From Cardinalis cardinalis (lineage: Eukaryota; Chordata; Aves; Passeriformes; Cardinalidae), in the NCBI GenBank assembly GCA_014549065.1, contig JACDOX010000014.1, forward strand, positions 8,114,489 through 8,178,488: a stretch of DNA of 64,000 nucleotides, read 5' to 3'. Below the pieces are notes generated by a model. That model did no database searches, was not told the origin of the DNA, and saw only the letters and a list, made by a program, of their open reading frames with translations. Below are positions 11,501-25,500 of this stretch, piece by piece (within the stretch, counting starts at the first letter, position 1; each line of letters opens with the position of its first letter). A program made the position numbers and the translations under genes.

Positions 11501-13400
11501 TCCAACTGCTGAGTGAATGTTCAGATAATGTCTGATACAGGAAAATGTCCAGTGACCCAGCACAGAGAGAAGTAATCTCTTCATGTGTGTGCATATTTTC
11601 CTCATGAACCTCATGGATACATCTTTGGATGCNTCTTTAGAGACACAGAGGTCACCTGTTAATCTGCAAGGGCACACAGAAGAGGGCTCTATCTTTAGCC
11701 AACAGGTGGGTGTTAGTGCAAGGATTCCATGTTGTTTTTCTAGAAAAGAACATGCTGCCAAATAAATAGCACCTGCTTCTGAGTATGTGCCAGGGGTTTG
11801 GCAATGAGTTAANAGCCAGAAGAACTGCACAGCCCTGAATTATTTCCAGCAGAGCTCTGGGGGCTGATAGCTCCAGAATGACTGGAGGATGGCTCTTCCT
11901 TGCTAGACTATCCCCAGACAACTGGGGTGAGTGGCTCCTCCCTGATGGTCTGGTGGTCCTCTACTCATTTTTCCTTGACATACAAAAGGGGGCAATATGA
12001 ACATTCTTGGAATAGACAACCAGTTCCTTCACACATTTTACTGAGAAACTTGCTTGTTCCCTTCTCATTTGCTTAGCTCACTCCTGGTGGTTTGCTGCAG
12101 ACATTTTCCCCAGATGAATTTGCTCAAACCAGAGTGAAACCGAAGGCACTACCCATGTTCTACTCTGAGTCCCTTAACTACAATTGTTTTCCGTCTGTGG
12201 AGAGGGTTTTTTCCTCTCTCTTTCATTCTCTCTGCTCCTTGGCTTCCCACAGTGACAGCCATATCTGTTTGATTTGAGAGAAGCTTTGCATGTGCTATGA
12301 GTGGCTCCTTCTGCTAACAATTTGTCCTCTGGAGCCTGTTGCTGCACAGCATAAATAAATTTCACTGTTTAGTACTTTCCCATTCTGTTCCTCTGCTGCT
12401 GGCACTGAGTTGACCTACCCGGTTTTGTTTTTCAAATTTATCTTTCTTTGCCGTTCTTATATGAGACAAAGTCACAGGATTAAATTAACAAGGATGCATT
12501 TTTGATGCATACTTTTTTGTTNTTGTTTNGTGCTGCACTCAAAGTTCTGCATAAAATGGGAATTAAAATGCAGGTTACATTCTGGAATAGTATTCAATTT
12601 GGTCTTAGGATGAGAAATAAGACTTTATCCCTCTTCAGAAAGTCTAATGGTGTGTGCTGATTAGACCATGCACATATAAAAAGCAGTTTTCAGTCATCCT
12701 GCCACATAAACTCAGTGTTTTTATAAACAGTCTTCATTTGGCCNTTCCCTGCATGTGTGCTGCTGGAATGACCAGGATGTTTAGCACACCAGACCTTGCT
12801 TTGCAGTGGTGAATGCAGGTACTGGAAGTTCTCCAAGTGTAGTACTATGCATGCCCCTGCAACCTCCTGCTCAGAATATGGTAAATATTTAGAGTGGCTG
12901 AGCCCAATTTGGGCTCTGTGCTATTTTAACTAGATTGTTCCTGCCTGCTTTAAAGCTGGCTTAGGCATTTATCCACCACACCAGAATCACTGTGGATTAC
13001 ATGTACCCCTAATTGGGTATGATGAAGGCCACAGTCATGTTTTCCATGGTTCCAAGCCTGAAGCTTAGAGCACTTGAGGTTGTTTTTACTGTGCGAATGT
13101 GACTGCATGTGGATTTTAACACAGAGAAAAACATACTGGGACCAGCTAATGAAGTCAGTAAAGNGGTTACATTTGCCTACTTTCTCGGAAATTATCATAA
13201 TTCTTGTCTTTCTTGGGATGAATAAAATAAATCTATCAATCTAGACAATATTATTTTTGTCTATTTTTGTTCTTATGATAGTGAAAATAGGTTTTGAATA
13301 ATATAAATCAAGTGGTTTTTGTTTTCTNTTCCACTGACTTCTAAGCAAAGAAGGACTACACCACACACAGGGTAAAGAAGGCAAAGAGAAGTTAACCCGT
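8548..13400. other. noncoding sequence, no secure gene
   Basis: Mostly unique DNA. A strong polypyrimidine-AG acceptor look-alike ends at about 8740, and another (CTCTCTCTCTTTTGCAG) ends at 10163; the latter precedes an open frame and is discussed as a finding. A G10 mononucleotide run sits at 9942-9951. The overlapping frames at 11408-11921 (minus) and 11583-11765 (plus) show no family resemblance. No transposon is recognised. Confidence 0.65.
9942..9951. repeat. G10 homopolymer
   Basis: Ten consecutive Gs on the plus strand. Such runs are mutation-prone and error-prone in short-read assemblies, so the exact length should not be trusted. Confidence 0.9.
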
Positions 13401-13499
13401 TACCATTTGCATTTTACAAACCAGATCTTAAAAGAAATACTTGAAGGAGGGGAAATTTGTCACCTTAACATTGCAAATTTTGTGAAACCAGTATGTCCT

Positions 13500-13720
13500 C
13501 CCACTACAGCATATGTTTGTGGTGGGTGGGCGGGGGAGATGCAGGGAAGAGGTGATGGTATAAAAATACCTTGTAAAAACAAATGTTTGGCTAGGGGAGA
13601 GAGTTTGTCACTTCAGCTAGACTAGAGGGGGAAACCAGACAGACAGGGGGCGGATGGGGGCGTGGGGGGAGGAACTTAAGTCACTTCAGCGAGGTAAATA
13701 ACTTGACAGTGTCTCAGAAA
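13500..13720. promoter_or_regulatory. G-rich, motif-dense block (candidate regulatory element)
   Basis: This segment stands out from its AT-rich surroundings. It holds GGTGGGTGGGCGGGGG at 13521-13536 and a second G-rich block at 13646-13672 with a GGGGGCGG GC-box-like core followed by two more runs of five to six Gs. It also has an 11-mer GTCACTTCAGC repeated exactly at 13607-13617 and 13680-13690, 73 bases apart. Runs of this kind bind Sp/KLF-type zinc-finger factors in many vertebrate promoters and enhancers. The CpG count is low and there is no obvious transcript start, so an enhancer is more plausible than a promoter. Function is inference only. Confidence 0.3.
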
Positions 13721-16700
13721 TAGCAGTCAGCTAATTAGCTGGAAAAGAACAGATATTAAACAAGAAGATAGCCTAGAAAGTTAAGGAGAAAAAGCTCTTT
13801 AAATGAAAAATTAAGACCTTAGGGGAGTTAAGCATGTGACAAATACCGAGCAGGAGAGTGACAGGTAGAAACCCCAAGGTAAAGGGCACAGTCTTGCTAG
13901 CAGCCACTCTTCCTGCACTTTCAAGAACAGAGAAGTAGGATTTTTCTCATCTATCCTTCTAATAAACATGCTAAGACAAACACAGACCTGGGGCTTTATA
14001 TGGTAACATAAATGCAGCTTTGTAATGCACTGCTAGCATGGCTCTCTCCCTCCAGAAGCCATGGAACAGTTTGTACGCTCCACAGCATCCAGTACTGTGC
14101 AAATGCAAGCAGACACCAACATGACCACCCACAGTGGCAGCCAGGGTGGAAAATGACACTTGCCTTGTCATGCTCGTGGGAAGTTTGTGTGTTGTGGTGG
14201 GAGATGACATCCCCACATCGTGGGACCTGGAGGATGCAGGAGCTGGCAGGAGGGAGGGCCAGGAGGGCCAGCACTCAGTGCCCCTGTGCAGTTCCAGCTG
14301 GAAGTAGTAGCTGTCCAGGTCTCCTTCCTATCTGTGATAATTATAGTTTANATTTGGTTTTAATTGACTTACCTCAGTGGACAAGCAGGTGCCCAGCCCA
14401 AGGAAGAGTGGGTGAGTGTGTGAGAGGAAGAGACATGAGGAGAGAGCAGGCTGGTGAGGTGACCTTACATCTGCTGGTCTGTTACCCACTCGTATCCTGT
14501 TTTATGGACAGCTTCAGATGCTGCTTTCCTTTCTACTTATTCCCTGTTGCTTTAATCTAGGGAAATTTAAAAGTGATTTGAATTTAAAAGTGATTCTCAT
14601 GAAGAGAAGATGTTTTACTAAATCAGACAAAACCTGTTCACCTGCTCCTTCTCTTCTTTCACTTGGAAGTATTTCTTTCTCCTGCCTTGGTGGGTGACTT
14701 CTGGGGGTAGGTCAACCTCTTCCCCCATGGTGTGGGACCTGCAGGGTATTTTAGCTGAGGAAGCAAGGCTCTGTTGCTGTGAGGGCTTATGCCAGCCAAC
14801 TCTGTGCTGAAAGACTGGCTGGTGGGGCTTCTGAGGGACAGGCACGGGACTGTTATGAGTGCAGGACAGGTTTTGAGGTTGGCATATGCTGTGGAAGCTC
14901 CTGGGTTCTCAATTGCAGTCAAGGACAGTAGAAGATTCAGCTCTCTTCTCCTCCTCTGATCTAAAACATATTGCTGAGGTCTGTTCTGCAGGGTGAAACT
15001 TTCCACTAGTAGGTGTTCACACAAATTTGTCTATATCTGGCTATTTTCATATGTTGGTATACAGTCATTTCATACTTACATTCCTCTGAAAAACAATGTG
15101 TGTTTTCCCCCTTCAACGAATTTCAAATAAAATACGCTAACAGAACATTGATAGAGAAATTTTGCATACTTCAGTCAGGAAACTGAAACCTAGAATACCT
15201 TCTGAGCCCCTGTCTGTGCAGCTGTGTTGCTGCTTTGTCCTTCAGGGCTGACTTAGAGTAGCTGTGGGGATTAGTAGTCTGAGTTCCCTGACTTACACGC
15301 ATGTAATATTAATGAAATATTTTGGTGGAAATCTAGCTTTTACATTTCAGATTTGTTTCGTTGCACCAGTTGGTGGATTAAAACTGCCATCACAGCAGCT
15401 GCCTGAATATCATGTAACACAACATGCCTTGATGCCTTGTCATATTTCAGTGTTTGCTCACAGCGCGAACAGTCCCAAGCATTGTGTTGGTTTTTTACGA
15501 AGGTCCAGAGTTAGTGAAATAGAGAGGATCTTTTTTCCTTCACTTTCTCACAACCCCCAAACTCTCATGCCTTTCTGCTATCCCTTTCCCTGATTTAGTG
15601 ATCCACCCTTTACTGTGCCAGTGCTTGGGGGCACCTGCACTGTGATGAGCAATGCAGTACAGAAAGCCTTTGCAGATGCTTCTGCATGTGGCTTCCTGAA
15701 TATACTGAGGTCTTCCTGCACATGGGGAGTAGGTAACACTACAGTAACTGAAGAGTGGATAGTATAACAGTCAAAGCTATGAGGTTTACAATTAATTAAG
15801 AACTTTTTCTACTGGGGATCTTGTTGTGATGCAACTCTTTGGGGAGTTTCTTATGTGTAGAATGCAATTTCTGATGAAAAGGAGAAAAAGAGAAATATAT
15901 TGTAGGGTGTTCAATAACCTGATCATGAGGTGATCACTGAGATGTACAAGACCAAGTTGTAAGTTCTCTGGATGAATAAGAAGAAACAGCAATATCAATT
16001 AATATTTCCAGTACTGTAGATAAGTGTCTTAACTGTTGGGCTTTTGAGGAGGATACATGAGTCTGATTTCTGTGGCTTCTTTGTGTAAAAACTCTCAGAG
16101 TCTTTATCCAGTTCTAAAATTCCTCTTTTTCTTCTTTTGCTGGTACTAAAAATTTATGGTTTTGCAAAATGAAAACCTTGTTATCCATCCAGATAGAATA
16201 ATAAAAGTTGTAGGTGTTTTGTGAACGTGAAACAAAGAGGAAGAATATGTGTTAATTTATTGGCTCTCTGTGAGAGGAAAGTCTGGGCTTCATTTAAAAG
16301 TCAAATGTGATTTCTTTTTTCTTTTTTCTAACTTTGGCTTGTGACAGATCAAGATTTGACATATTCTCATTTTTCTTAGCAAGCTGCTAAGGATTCAGAC
16401 CAACTTGGTGGAAATATACCTTTGACAGATGACAGCAGGATTTCATGAGTGATTTCTATCTCAAGGCGACTGCCCCTTCTCCACAGCCNGCAAGTAGCAC
16501 TAGCATTTTAGAAGAACGATGTCAGAGAGCAGCTTGGTTTTCTCAGTTGTCATCATTATTTGTTTCTCTCCTGGCCAAACCACCAGAAGCAGGTTAAGGA
16601 TGACACAAGCTAGCAACAAATCACGGGGTGGAGGACAGAGCATGTGACAATGCCCTGGCTATGGTGCAAACATTTGAGCTACGTTTCGAAAGCCTGGATT

Positions 16701-19700
16701 TGTGTTCAGCAGAGTTCATGAGTGAAAAATAAAAGTCTCTGACGATAACAATCAACAACCTCAATCTCATTAGTGTCTACTCTTCAGAGAAGAGGCTGGA
16801 GTGGATCCCATCAAGCTGTGATTTGGTTCAGTGCACTGGTGAAGGTTCCTAGAAGCATTACCCCAGCTTCTTTACACTGTGCACTGAAGGGGAAAAAAAC
16901 AACATTTGGCAATTTGTTGTCAATATTTGTATAACTCCTGATGCCACTAAAACTGCATATGTAGGCTTTAAACTAACAAAAACAAAGCCATGGCCAAGCT
17001 GGAGAGCTGGATTTGTTTCCATGCACAATTAGGTTTATTTGTTTAGGTCTCATTTTATTTGCTTTCAGATGACTCAGATAGGAGTATTGCAATCCTTTCA
17101 AAGTGAAGTAGTGTTCTGTGTATTTTGGGCATTGGGCTTAGCCAAATGTGGAAAGAATTGGCTGCTCAATAGTATTTTCCTATCCAGAGGTTTTTTTCAA
17201 ACTTTTGAGAGGAACTGAAGGAATGTCCCTTCCATGCCAGGCTTTCCCCCCCTTCCCCTTCAGAGCGTCTCTCCGCATTATTGTTAAAGAGCACAGGAAT
17301 TTTAAAAGACTCCTCTGTTGTGCAACTGTTAGCAACTGCTCCTATTAATTGCTTTACCATTATGCTGCATATTTAAATCCTCGCTGGTGTCATCCATACC
17401 ATGCTGCTGTGAGTGNCTTTTAACCCATTCCAATAGAATGTATCAGTGGGGCCTTGCTCAGAATCTCCCATCCTGCTTGGCCAGCTCTGGGTTTGCTGAA
17501 AATGATTTCCTGCATACATGAAGGGATATGTACATTTTGGCAAGTAGCCAAGTTTTCTGTTGGGAATTAGTCACTNAGGGCAGATTATTTTCCAGTGGAC
17601 ATACTGGCACGCTATCCAGTGCTAAGAGAATTGTCTTAAATCTCAACACCATGGTATTTCTTTTATCCCCCAGCCCACCAAAAACCAAAAGAAAACAAAA
17701 GTGCCGGGCTTTTTTTGTCTCTTCTGTCTTATATGTGTAGGAGGCAATGGCTTTTAATTAGTGCTTTAGGCACCACTGTATTTTTGGGGGATTTTTTCCT
17801 TTGATTTCTTCTGATAATTTTGCTTCTAGAAATACTACCTCAGGTGATGTTTAAAATGTAGACAATATGAATAGATCCACATTTATTTCTATTTCTATGA
17901 AACATAAAGGATTTCCTGCACTCACCAGAAGTATGCGTTAGATTTATAGCCTTCCNTAATGCTCTTCCCACTCACACTCATAAAGGAAATATGGTAACAA
18001 AGGCTATTAGACAATCTATTTTAAAGTTTGCCCTGATAAAACCAAACTGGAACTTTATTCAATCTTAAATGTCAATTCTAAACTTTGGGATGTTTTTCTA
18101 ATCAAGAGCAATAAACGTGGAAAGTGTCTCTGTGGAACAGAGCCGTGGCTCAGCANGCTGCTGGCCCGCTGCTGCACAGACACTTTGGGGGCAGGTGGGG
18201 TTTGCACATCACAGACTCCTCCCCGTGCAATAGCTNGCTTTGTGAGACTGCTTGACCCTGGGAGGGACTGAACAACGCTCATGATATGGGATTTGTTGGG
18301 GTTTTATGCTTTTTAGAGGATGGGAACCCAAAATATATCTATGACAAATTACCCCATTGAGAAGGAATGTAAATCTTCAACTATGATAAAGAAGAAATAA
18401 ATAATATAAATTTCCAAGCCTGTCTTAAGAAAACAAAAACCAGGAGAATTAATAAGGTGGACAAACTGGATGGTGCCTGGAAATCTGTCCATATGACACT
18501 TTGTTTCCCTTCCTCTAGCTGTGGAGAACTGAGGCTGTCAGAATAGATGAAACCCATTTAGTGTCCTTACTTCGCATGGTATCACTTTATAACACCTTCA
18601 GGGCATTTCAACATTGTGCCTGGAAAGCTGTCAGCCAACACAGCCCTGTGTGCTGGCTGCAGCTCTCCTTCCCCACACACACCATTTGCTGTGTGCAGAT
18701 CTTCAAGTTTAATCCAAGGCTGAAAGAGACTCTGGATTTCACTGGAAGCTGAGGAGGCTGGATCAGGACCTGTCAGAGCTTATATTCTATGGGCTAGTGT
18801 TAAATATGTAATTTGATTATCAAAGCATGATTTTGATGCANGATGCAGGAATTAGTTTGACTTCTATTGACTAATAAATACACAGTTAGTTTTTATAAGC
18901 TGAAAGTTTGTAACCATTCCAGATGCATATCCTTTGAGTNCACAGGAAAATATAAAGACAGTACACTGTATTATAGGTCCCTCATCACATAAGAGACTTC
19001 CTATATTAGACTGATTTTTACAGTGCTTGGGCTCCCTTAGTTGCCATGTACAATTAAGTGGTAAGACAGAGACTTTTTTTGGCAAGTTATATGTACCTTT
19101 TGCAGTTTTACTTACAAGGCACTGTGAGCTACAGCCAGGCAGGTTGTGATTTCCATCTAAGGTGGTTTCACCCCTTCCTTCCTGCAGATGTGTAGCTGTG
19201 TGTAGGCAGATACTTGCTGATGCCTGGCTAGTGATTCAAGTATTGAGACTTGTGGTCTTACNACCACTTCCTGATGTGCTTTACAGGTAAGCCTGAAAGA
19301 GGAAAGAGACTCTGGGGAGGAAAATTAGAAGAAAAGAAGTTAAAGTTTTAAAGCACCAGCCTTGAAGCTACAAGGCAAGACATGGAAGGAATCACAGAAA
19401 GCAGACTGTACTTCCTCTTCCATGTGATGAGGGACCTGAACAGTTTGAGAAAGTAAAAACTTATGGCTATGCCAAGCACAAGTAAGATAATGCACATGTT
19501 AATCCTGTNTTATCCTATCCCTCTCTTCCCAAAGACAGAATGAAGTAAGTCTGTATCTAAATGCCTGCTCCTGTTTAACTTCAGGGTAAAGTAAAATACT
19601 TCACCCTGAAACATCTCTGGGGGGTGTAAGTAAATCATAGCCCAGACAAGACATACATGCTTTTCATCTGCTGAGAAGTATTACATCTTAGTTAAGGGTG

Positions 19701-21200
19701 GGAAGGAGGTGGCTATCAGCCATGAAGGAGTAATTTAAGTCACCTGAACATTAAACATATCCTAATCACTAATGACAGCACCAAATGCTGGGAAGCATGA
19801 GGGGAAAGAAGAGTGGTGTAAGATGAACCACCAATGAAGCTTTGAGATCTAAGCATGGCAGAATCCAGGAAGGCTCCAAAGGCTCACAGGAAACTTTCCT
19901 TGTTATCCTCTGAAAATGGATTTTTTTCTCCACATCTGAGGCTTGGTACACATAGTCTGATTTAATCTAATAAAAGAGAAGATAAACTGCAGTCTGCTTT
20001 GATGTACAGGTGCTGCTTCTCAAAACCCACTTTTCTCCCCCACTAATGCAGATCAAGCTGTCATGTAAAAAATCAGTTATTTTGATAACCCAGCTCTTTT
20101 TGTGATGTTTCACTTTCCACTGATAGTCTTTATTACCTTGTCTTGCTCATTTTAAAGAGGACATTNAGTCTTACTCAATAACCTTATTACAGTGATACAT
20201 GTTTATTTCCTCATTGCTGAATTTCATAGAGTTGAATTTCCCATCTCTGAACTTTATCAAAGTGAAACTTACCAGGTATCTTCATCCCAGCAAATTTTTA
20301 TATGTTGCTTTTCTTATTGTTACTTCCTTATACTGTATCTATAGCTGTGTGGTCACTCACCAGCAGATAGGAGCTTCCTCTGCATGTGCTCTCAGCTGTG
20401 CCTGTAATTAGCAGGTTGCAAAGCCCAACTCATAAACTTGCAGCTGTGGCTTAGCACTTCTCTAAAATGGCCATGTAGCTTCCAGTTGGCCCTGAGTCCC
20501 AAAACATCTGTCTGCAATGGACCTTATAATAAACCCTGTGAGTCAGTATATTGGCTTCCTGGACAGAGGAGTGCTGGTGTGCAGTTTAGCAGCCTATTTC
20601 TGCCAAGGTGGCACAGGCTGGAGCTGGAAGAGCAGTGGAGCTAAATGTCAAGTAGGCAGGTCAGGTGGACAAGGGAGTGTATGCAGCGCTGAACAGTAAG
20701 TCACAAGTAAAGGCAAAACTGCAGGTTGTGAGATCATAGGATTGCAGCTTGGGACAAACCTACAGATATGAATGAGGAGAAAATGGCACTGTGTCGGAGA
20801 GGAAATCCTTTTCTAACTTCTCTGAACTTACATGCAAAGCAGAATTGCTGGAGAATATGCTGATTCATGGTATTTGCCCTTTCTTCTCTCCTTTCTTCTC
20901 TCTACTAATCACTCAGAAAAGTGTGGATAGGGGACAAAACCACTGTGGCAGTACCCATGCCATTATGGTATCTGCCAGCCATGTGGAGAAAAGCCAGTGT
21001 GCCAGAGAGCAACATAGGTCTGTGGTACAAAACATGCTTGTATGAGTCTGGGGGATATGAAACTCCNTGACAATATTTGACCATGCATGGCCAAGTTCTC
21101 ACTTCCACATGAAAGGAGGAAACCTCTGTGTTTGTACATCAGGACAAAAATCCATCTTTTCACCCTGCTTTCATTCACGCCCTGTTAAGCTTTCTGACTA
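13721..21200. other. noncoding sequence, no gene seen
   Basis: The longest ATG-initiated frame outside the N gap lies here (14012-14560 plus, 182 codons). It overlaps two minus-strand frames, contains an N codon, has no domain I recognise and sits in a locally GC-richer patch where stops are rarer. A short tandem duplication (17-base unit) lies at 14564-14597. The 16380-16760 stretch has relatively complex sequence with a doubled TGACAG motif at 16423-16435 and could be conserved noncoding DNA, but that cannot be judged from one genome. No mobile element is recognised. Confidence 0.65.
14564..14597. repeat. short tandem duplication, 17-bp unit x 2
   Basis: AATTTAAAAGTGATT is repeated head-to-tail at 14564 and 14581, with the last two bases of each 17-base unit differing. 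This is simple local duplication in noncoding DNA. Confidence 0.9.
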
Positions 21201-22500
21201 AGAGTCTGTTGTGTCTCCTTCTCTTTGTCTCGTGCTTTGTTTCTTCCTCCCAAGCACCCCACCGAGGAGCCGTGCAGGGTCTGCACAGAAGGTGCTGCCA
21301 GAAGCTGTGGTGTTCCTTGGGAGTGGGCGCTGTGCCTCTTGCTTGCCCTGTGCAAACACTGGCTAAGCCCAGTCTTNCACCTTGTTTAAATGCCTGTGTG
21401 CTTGCTAAGGGCCCAGATTTCCAGAGGACCATGTATGACAGCTTTGTGTTGCTCTTGGGAGTCAGACGTTCTCTCAGTATGTTTCAAGGGGACAGGCATC
21501 CCGAGAAGTGTAATTCCCAAACTGACACTTTGCTGCAGGGTTTCCATTGGGATGACATCTGCTGATTTCATGCAGGGGTGCTGGCCCAGACACCGTGGAC
21601 CAAGACCATTGGAATGGCCATTTTCAGCAAACCCTAGTTAACCAGACCCTCTGAAATATCCAAGAAGTTTCCAGCTAAAGCAGAAACTGAGCTGTTTGCG
21701 ATGAAATGTACCCCTTGCATAGTAATGGCTGCATGTAAGGACATTCTCAGAAATAAATGAAAGCNATGCTGGTAGCTGTGGGTGCTTTACAGCAGCTCCA
21801 AGAGCTCTTTCTCTTTTCCTCAGCTAAAATGGTGCCAGGATGCTTTTGTTGCCTGACGGGCTGCTGGCAAGAGCTCCCCTTTTGGCCAGTGCTGATTGTG
21901 GTGCTGCTGACTGCTGTGAGCCTGCAGCCAGGCTCTGTCCCACCGCCCCAGCCAGGAGCAGGAGGCCTGGGGGCACNAGCCCTGGGCACCAGGCACCCTC
22001 CCAGGGCTGGGGTTGGANCAGGATGTGCTGCTGTGGCAGGGCAGGGCTGTGGGGAGCTGGAGACCCATCCTGCTGTGGTTCTGCTGGGGCAGGGACCAAT
22101 GAGCCCAGGGGATAATGAAATGGGGTCCTGGACAGGGTGAAATGTGGGAGCCCTGGGGGGTGGCAGTGCCCTCAGGGCCACTTTGGCTCTCCAGCACCAG
22201 CTCCNGCCTGTGCAGCTGCTGTGTGTTTTGGGCCTGGGGATGGACACACCTGCCTGCTCCCTGCTTCCCCCAGGGCCTTCTCTGGGTCATAAACCTGGGA
22301 TTTAATCCAATACCAGACTGTAATGCTTCTGCCAGAAGAGTGTGGCTGCTGGGGTCTGGCTGTGTTCCTGGACAGCTTCAGGTGCTTCAGGAGCACTGAT
22401 GTCCCTTGGGTGCAGCCAGACAAAGTGATCATCTGGCCAGGCAGCAAACAGAGCCATTTGTTAAAGGTGAGTGCAAACCCTCGGCACCCGCCTGGCCTTC
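21200..22500. other. GC-richer, CpG-poor patch; no gene recognised
   Basis: Local GC is clearly above the surroundings, so several long overlapping frames exist on both strands (for example 21128-21565 plus, 21747-22247 minus, 22172-22615 minus). None resembles a protein family, and the translated content is dominated by Pro/Gly/Ser/Gln from composition. CpG dinucleotides are sparse (most C-rich runs are CpA/TpG), so this is not a CpG island. A strong splice-donor look-alike (TTGTTAAAG|GTGAGT) is at about 22467. Confidence 0.55.
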
Positions 22501-25500
22501 TGGGTATATCAAAATGCTTGTGTTGGTTTGAATTGAGGTCTCCCTGCAAACCCAGACTGAGATTGCCCCTCAGCAGAGCACATTTAAATGGAAAACCAAG
22601 CAGAATGTTGAGCACTCAGTATTTGAAACGTGATCTCACAGAGAGCTAAAAGTCTGTAGACNGGTGAAAGGATCCCAATGCCATGGTTAGGTAAGTAGGA
22701 CTTGAGAATAACCTGCTGCTTAACAGCTGCTAAGGAAAAGAGGACAGGATGGGAGAGGCTTCAATCTGTTTCAGAGGCCTGACCTTCACCTCTGTGCTCA
22801 TGGCAATATTCTTCATTTGTGCAATATTTTTACCCNAGAAACAATGCTGTTAATGATGAAATGATACTGCTGATGAACTATTTGGTGTTAGCTTTCCAGT
22901 CAGAAAAGTGAAAGGGTGATGCATTTGTAATACTGAAATGATGTCACTTTGGGAAGGGAATAATGTTTTTGTANTACGAGATAATTAACATCCTCTATCC
23001 CTGAGGGTTTGATTAAACTATCAAGTACCAAGTGACATCTTTGTCACATGACACTTCTTTGGAAACCATAAGTGCCAGAACAGCATTTCAGTGTATACTT
23101 TGGCTAACATAGAGCCACTGCTCCTCCCCAGGGCTGAATTTGTCAAGACTCCTGGGCAGTGAGGAATCTTTGGTCTCTTGAAATAGGTTATTTCCTTTTT
23201 TGGAGAGAAATAAGAAGACAAAATCAAGGGATTAATATTTATTTTTTTTTTAGGTAGAATTCCTGCAGCAAGGAATTGTGATCAATATGAAAGAGCAGCA
23301 GTATGGAGACCTTGGGCTATGTTGCTCAGGAGAAGTACTTTGCATTTCACAATAGGTACAAAGGGAGATACTGTTAATATTATTTTTCTGTAGATGTTTG
23401 AGATACAGTTAACTAACTTTACACCAGTAAAGTTACTTGTATTGAAGGCGTTACACTGATAACATGTGAGGAATGCCCATCTGAGACCAGAGAGGTTAGG
23501 TAAAGAAAAGGTAGTAAAAAGGAGAAGAACATACAGATGACAGAGATAAAACATGACACAAATATGAGACAAAGCAATTGTTAGGAAATTAATCTAGGAA
23601 TTACCCCAATACACTGGAAATCTGTGGGCCCGAGTGGTGTGGTAGATGACACTGTCCTAGCTGCTACCACTTCACTTTTAAAATGTAAGATCTGTCCTGA
23701 TCCTCCAATGTCTTCAACCATTATGTTCAAGTTCTTGCAAGTGCTGTGCAAGAAAAATTCATGCAAGCCAGCTCTGACAGAGTAGTGAATACAGCAGGTG
23801 AAAAAAAAGAAAGTTAATTAAAACTAAATCTGAAAATCCTGTTGCAGTTCCATCATGGGCTTCGACATTAAATGACTTTCCTATAAAAATAAGGGGCAAA
23901 TATTTGGTTTTGTATTCTTATTTCTTTCCTTCTTTTAAGGAAGTGTACCATGAAATTNTATAATATTCAGCTGTCATCACATACAAAGAGCTTATTTCCT
24001 GTTCTATAACTTCATCACTATCAAGGACACCACAGTCATAATGCTTTGTTGCTCCCTAGGTCTTCCAACTAGAAGGAAGTTTGTTGACTAAGTTAAACAA
24101 CAGGCATGAAAAAAGTAAAGGAAGACACATCCCCATAATTCTACTGAATTTCTTAAATTCCATTGCAGGATGAAATGAGCAAACACCCAAATGAAATTCA
24201 GCTTGAAATCTTTTGTTGAATTTTGTTTTAAAACTTTCTGTGTAAAGATGCAATGGGTATTTTAACTCAATCCCTAAACTTCTTTTGGATGAACCTCCGT
24301 TTTTAAGATCCAGACATTTTACTGGCAGTAGTGTTTGGTTGGTGTTAGAAGACTTCAAGCTTGGATTCCTCAGATTATTTCATTCACCTATGTCAGCCAA
24401 AATGCCAGTGAAACAATTTGGGCATGCAGGACTGAAATGGGAAGCTTTTGAATTGTTGCCCCATCATTCACAAACTGAAGCTCAGGATATATTTCCTTCT
24501 TTTTCACATGCAGTAGAAATTGTCTCCAGTTTCCATGATCTTGAATAAAAATTATTTTGCTGTCAGAATGTGGAAAGCAGAGAAAATGTGAAGCGAAAGG
24601 TGTTGAGTCCAAACACATAGTTAACTGACCATGTTACTACCAAACTCTCCCTAANAATCTCAGATTTATTTAAGTGTTTTATTAAAGAATTATGTAACTT
24701 CATGTCTCTTGTTTTATTTGTTCTAAGAATTTGTGAGTTTCTTAACTTGCAAGGGCATGGCACTGGAATCTCTCATGGCTTCAAAAAATGAAGTAGTTTT
24801 TTTCTGGGGTGAATTTCCTTGCTTGATAGAAAATATTTGTATATTCTCTCCTTAAGTGAACTTATTTGTGCTGAAAAAGAAACCAATTAATTATTGTGGC
24901 TTCAGCTAGAGATATGAATTCGCACTGTTAGACAAGGAACAAGAGCCATCTTTATTCAGTTGTCCCCATAATTTATGTCCCTGCCCAGGGCACTTTGTCA
25001 CTATATTGCATTATTCTCTAGGAACCTGGTTCATAGATCTTCAAACAGCTTCCAGAAACTGAAAGTTATGGTAGATCTCAGAAGATTTCAGAAATCTAAG
25101 AACAAAGTCCCACCATTTTCTGGACGTAGACTGAGGGTAATATCTTCCACTAAACAAAGGCTAAACCTTAAGTTTAGTGTTGACAGAATCTGAATTTCTT
25201 GCAGGATAGCTGTGATTGAAGNAAGTTTTTATGCAGTACCTGTAGAGATTCAGTAACACATACGAGAAAGTGATGATGCCACTTTGGTGGCACTTGTGTC
25301 ATCAAAGAACAAGAAGACCCTTGTGCACCTATGGAAGGAAAAGTTAAAGTTCACCTGAGCAGCAGCTTTTGACTTTCTCTTATGACTCTCATTAGGTAGG
25401 GCTGAATTGGTTTGGAGGTTTGAAAGAGTAACTGGGATGTGAGACATCAAAAAGAATGAGGAGTTGTTTATATACTTACATGGTGAACTAGTCCTGTTAT

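Noticed and set aside
14012..14560. 182-codon plus-strand frame
   Set aside because: Locally higher GC, overlapping minus frames, an N codon inside, no splice or promoter context and no recognisable domain.
20735..20780. ATCATAGGATTGCAG resembling an antisense CR1 terminus
   Set aside because: Only the first dozen bases fit; the expected GGAAGGGACC block is replaced by unrelated sequence.
21747..22290. Several long frames on both strands rich in Pro, Ser, Gln and Gly
   Set aside because: Both strands are open at once because stops are rare in this GC-rich patch; the content is compositional, and it is CpG-poor so not a promoter island.
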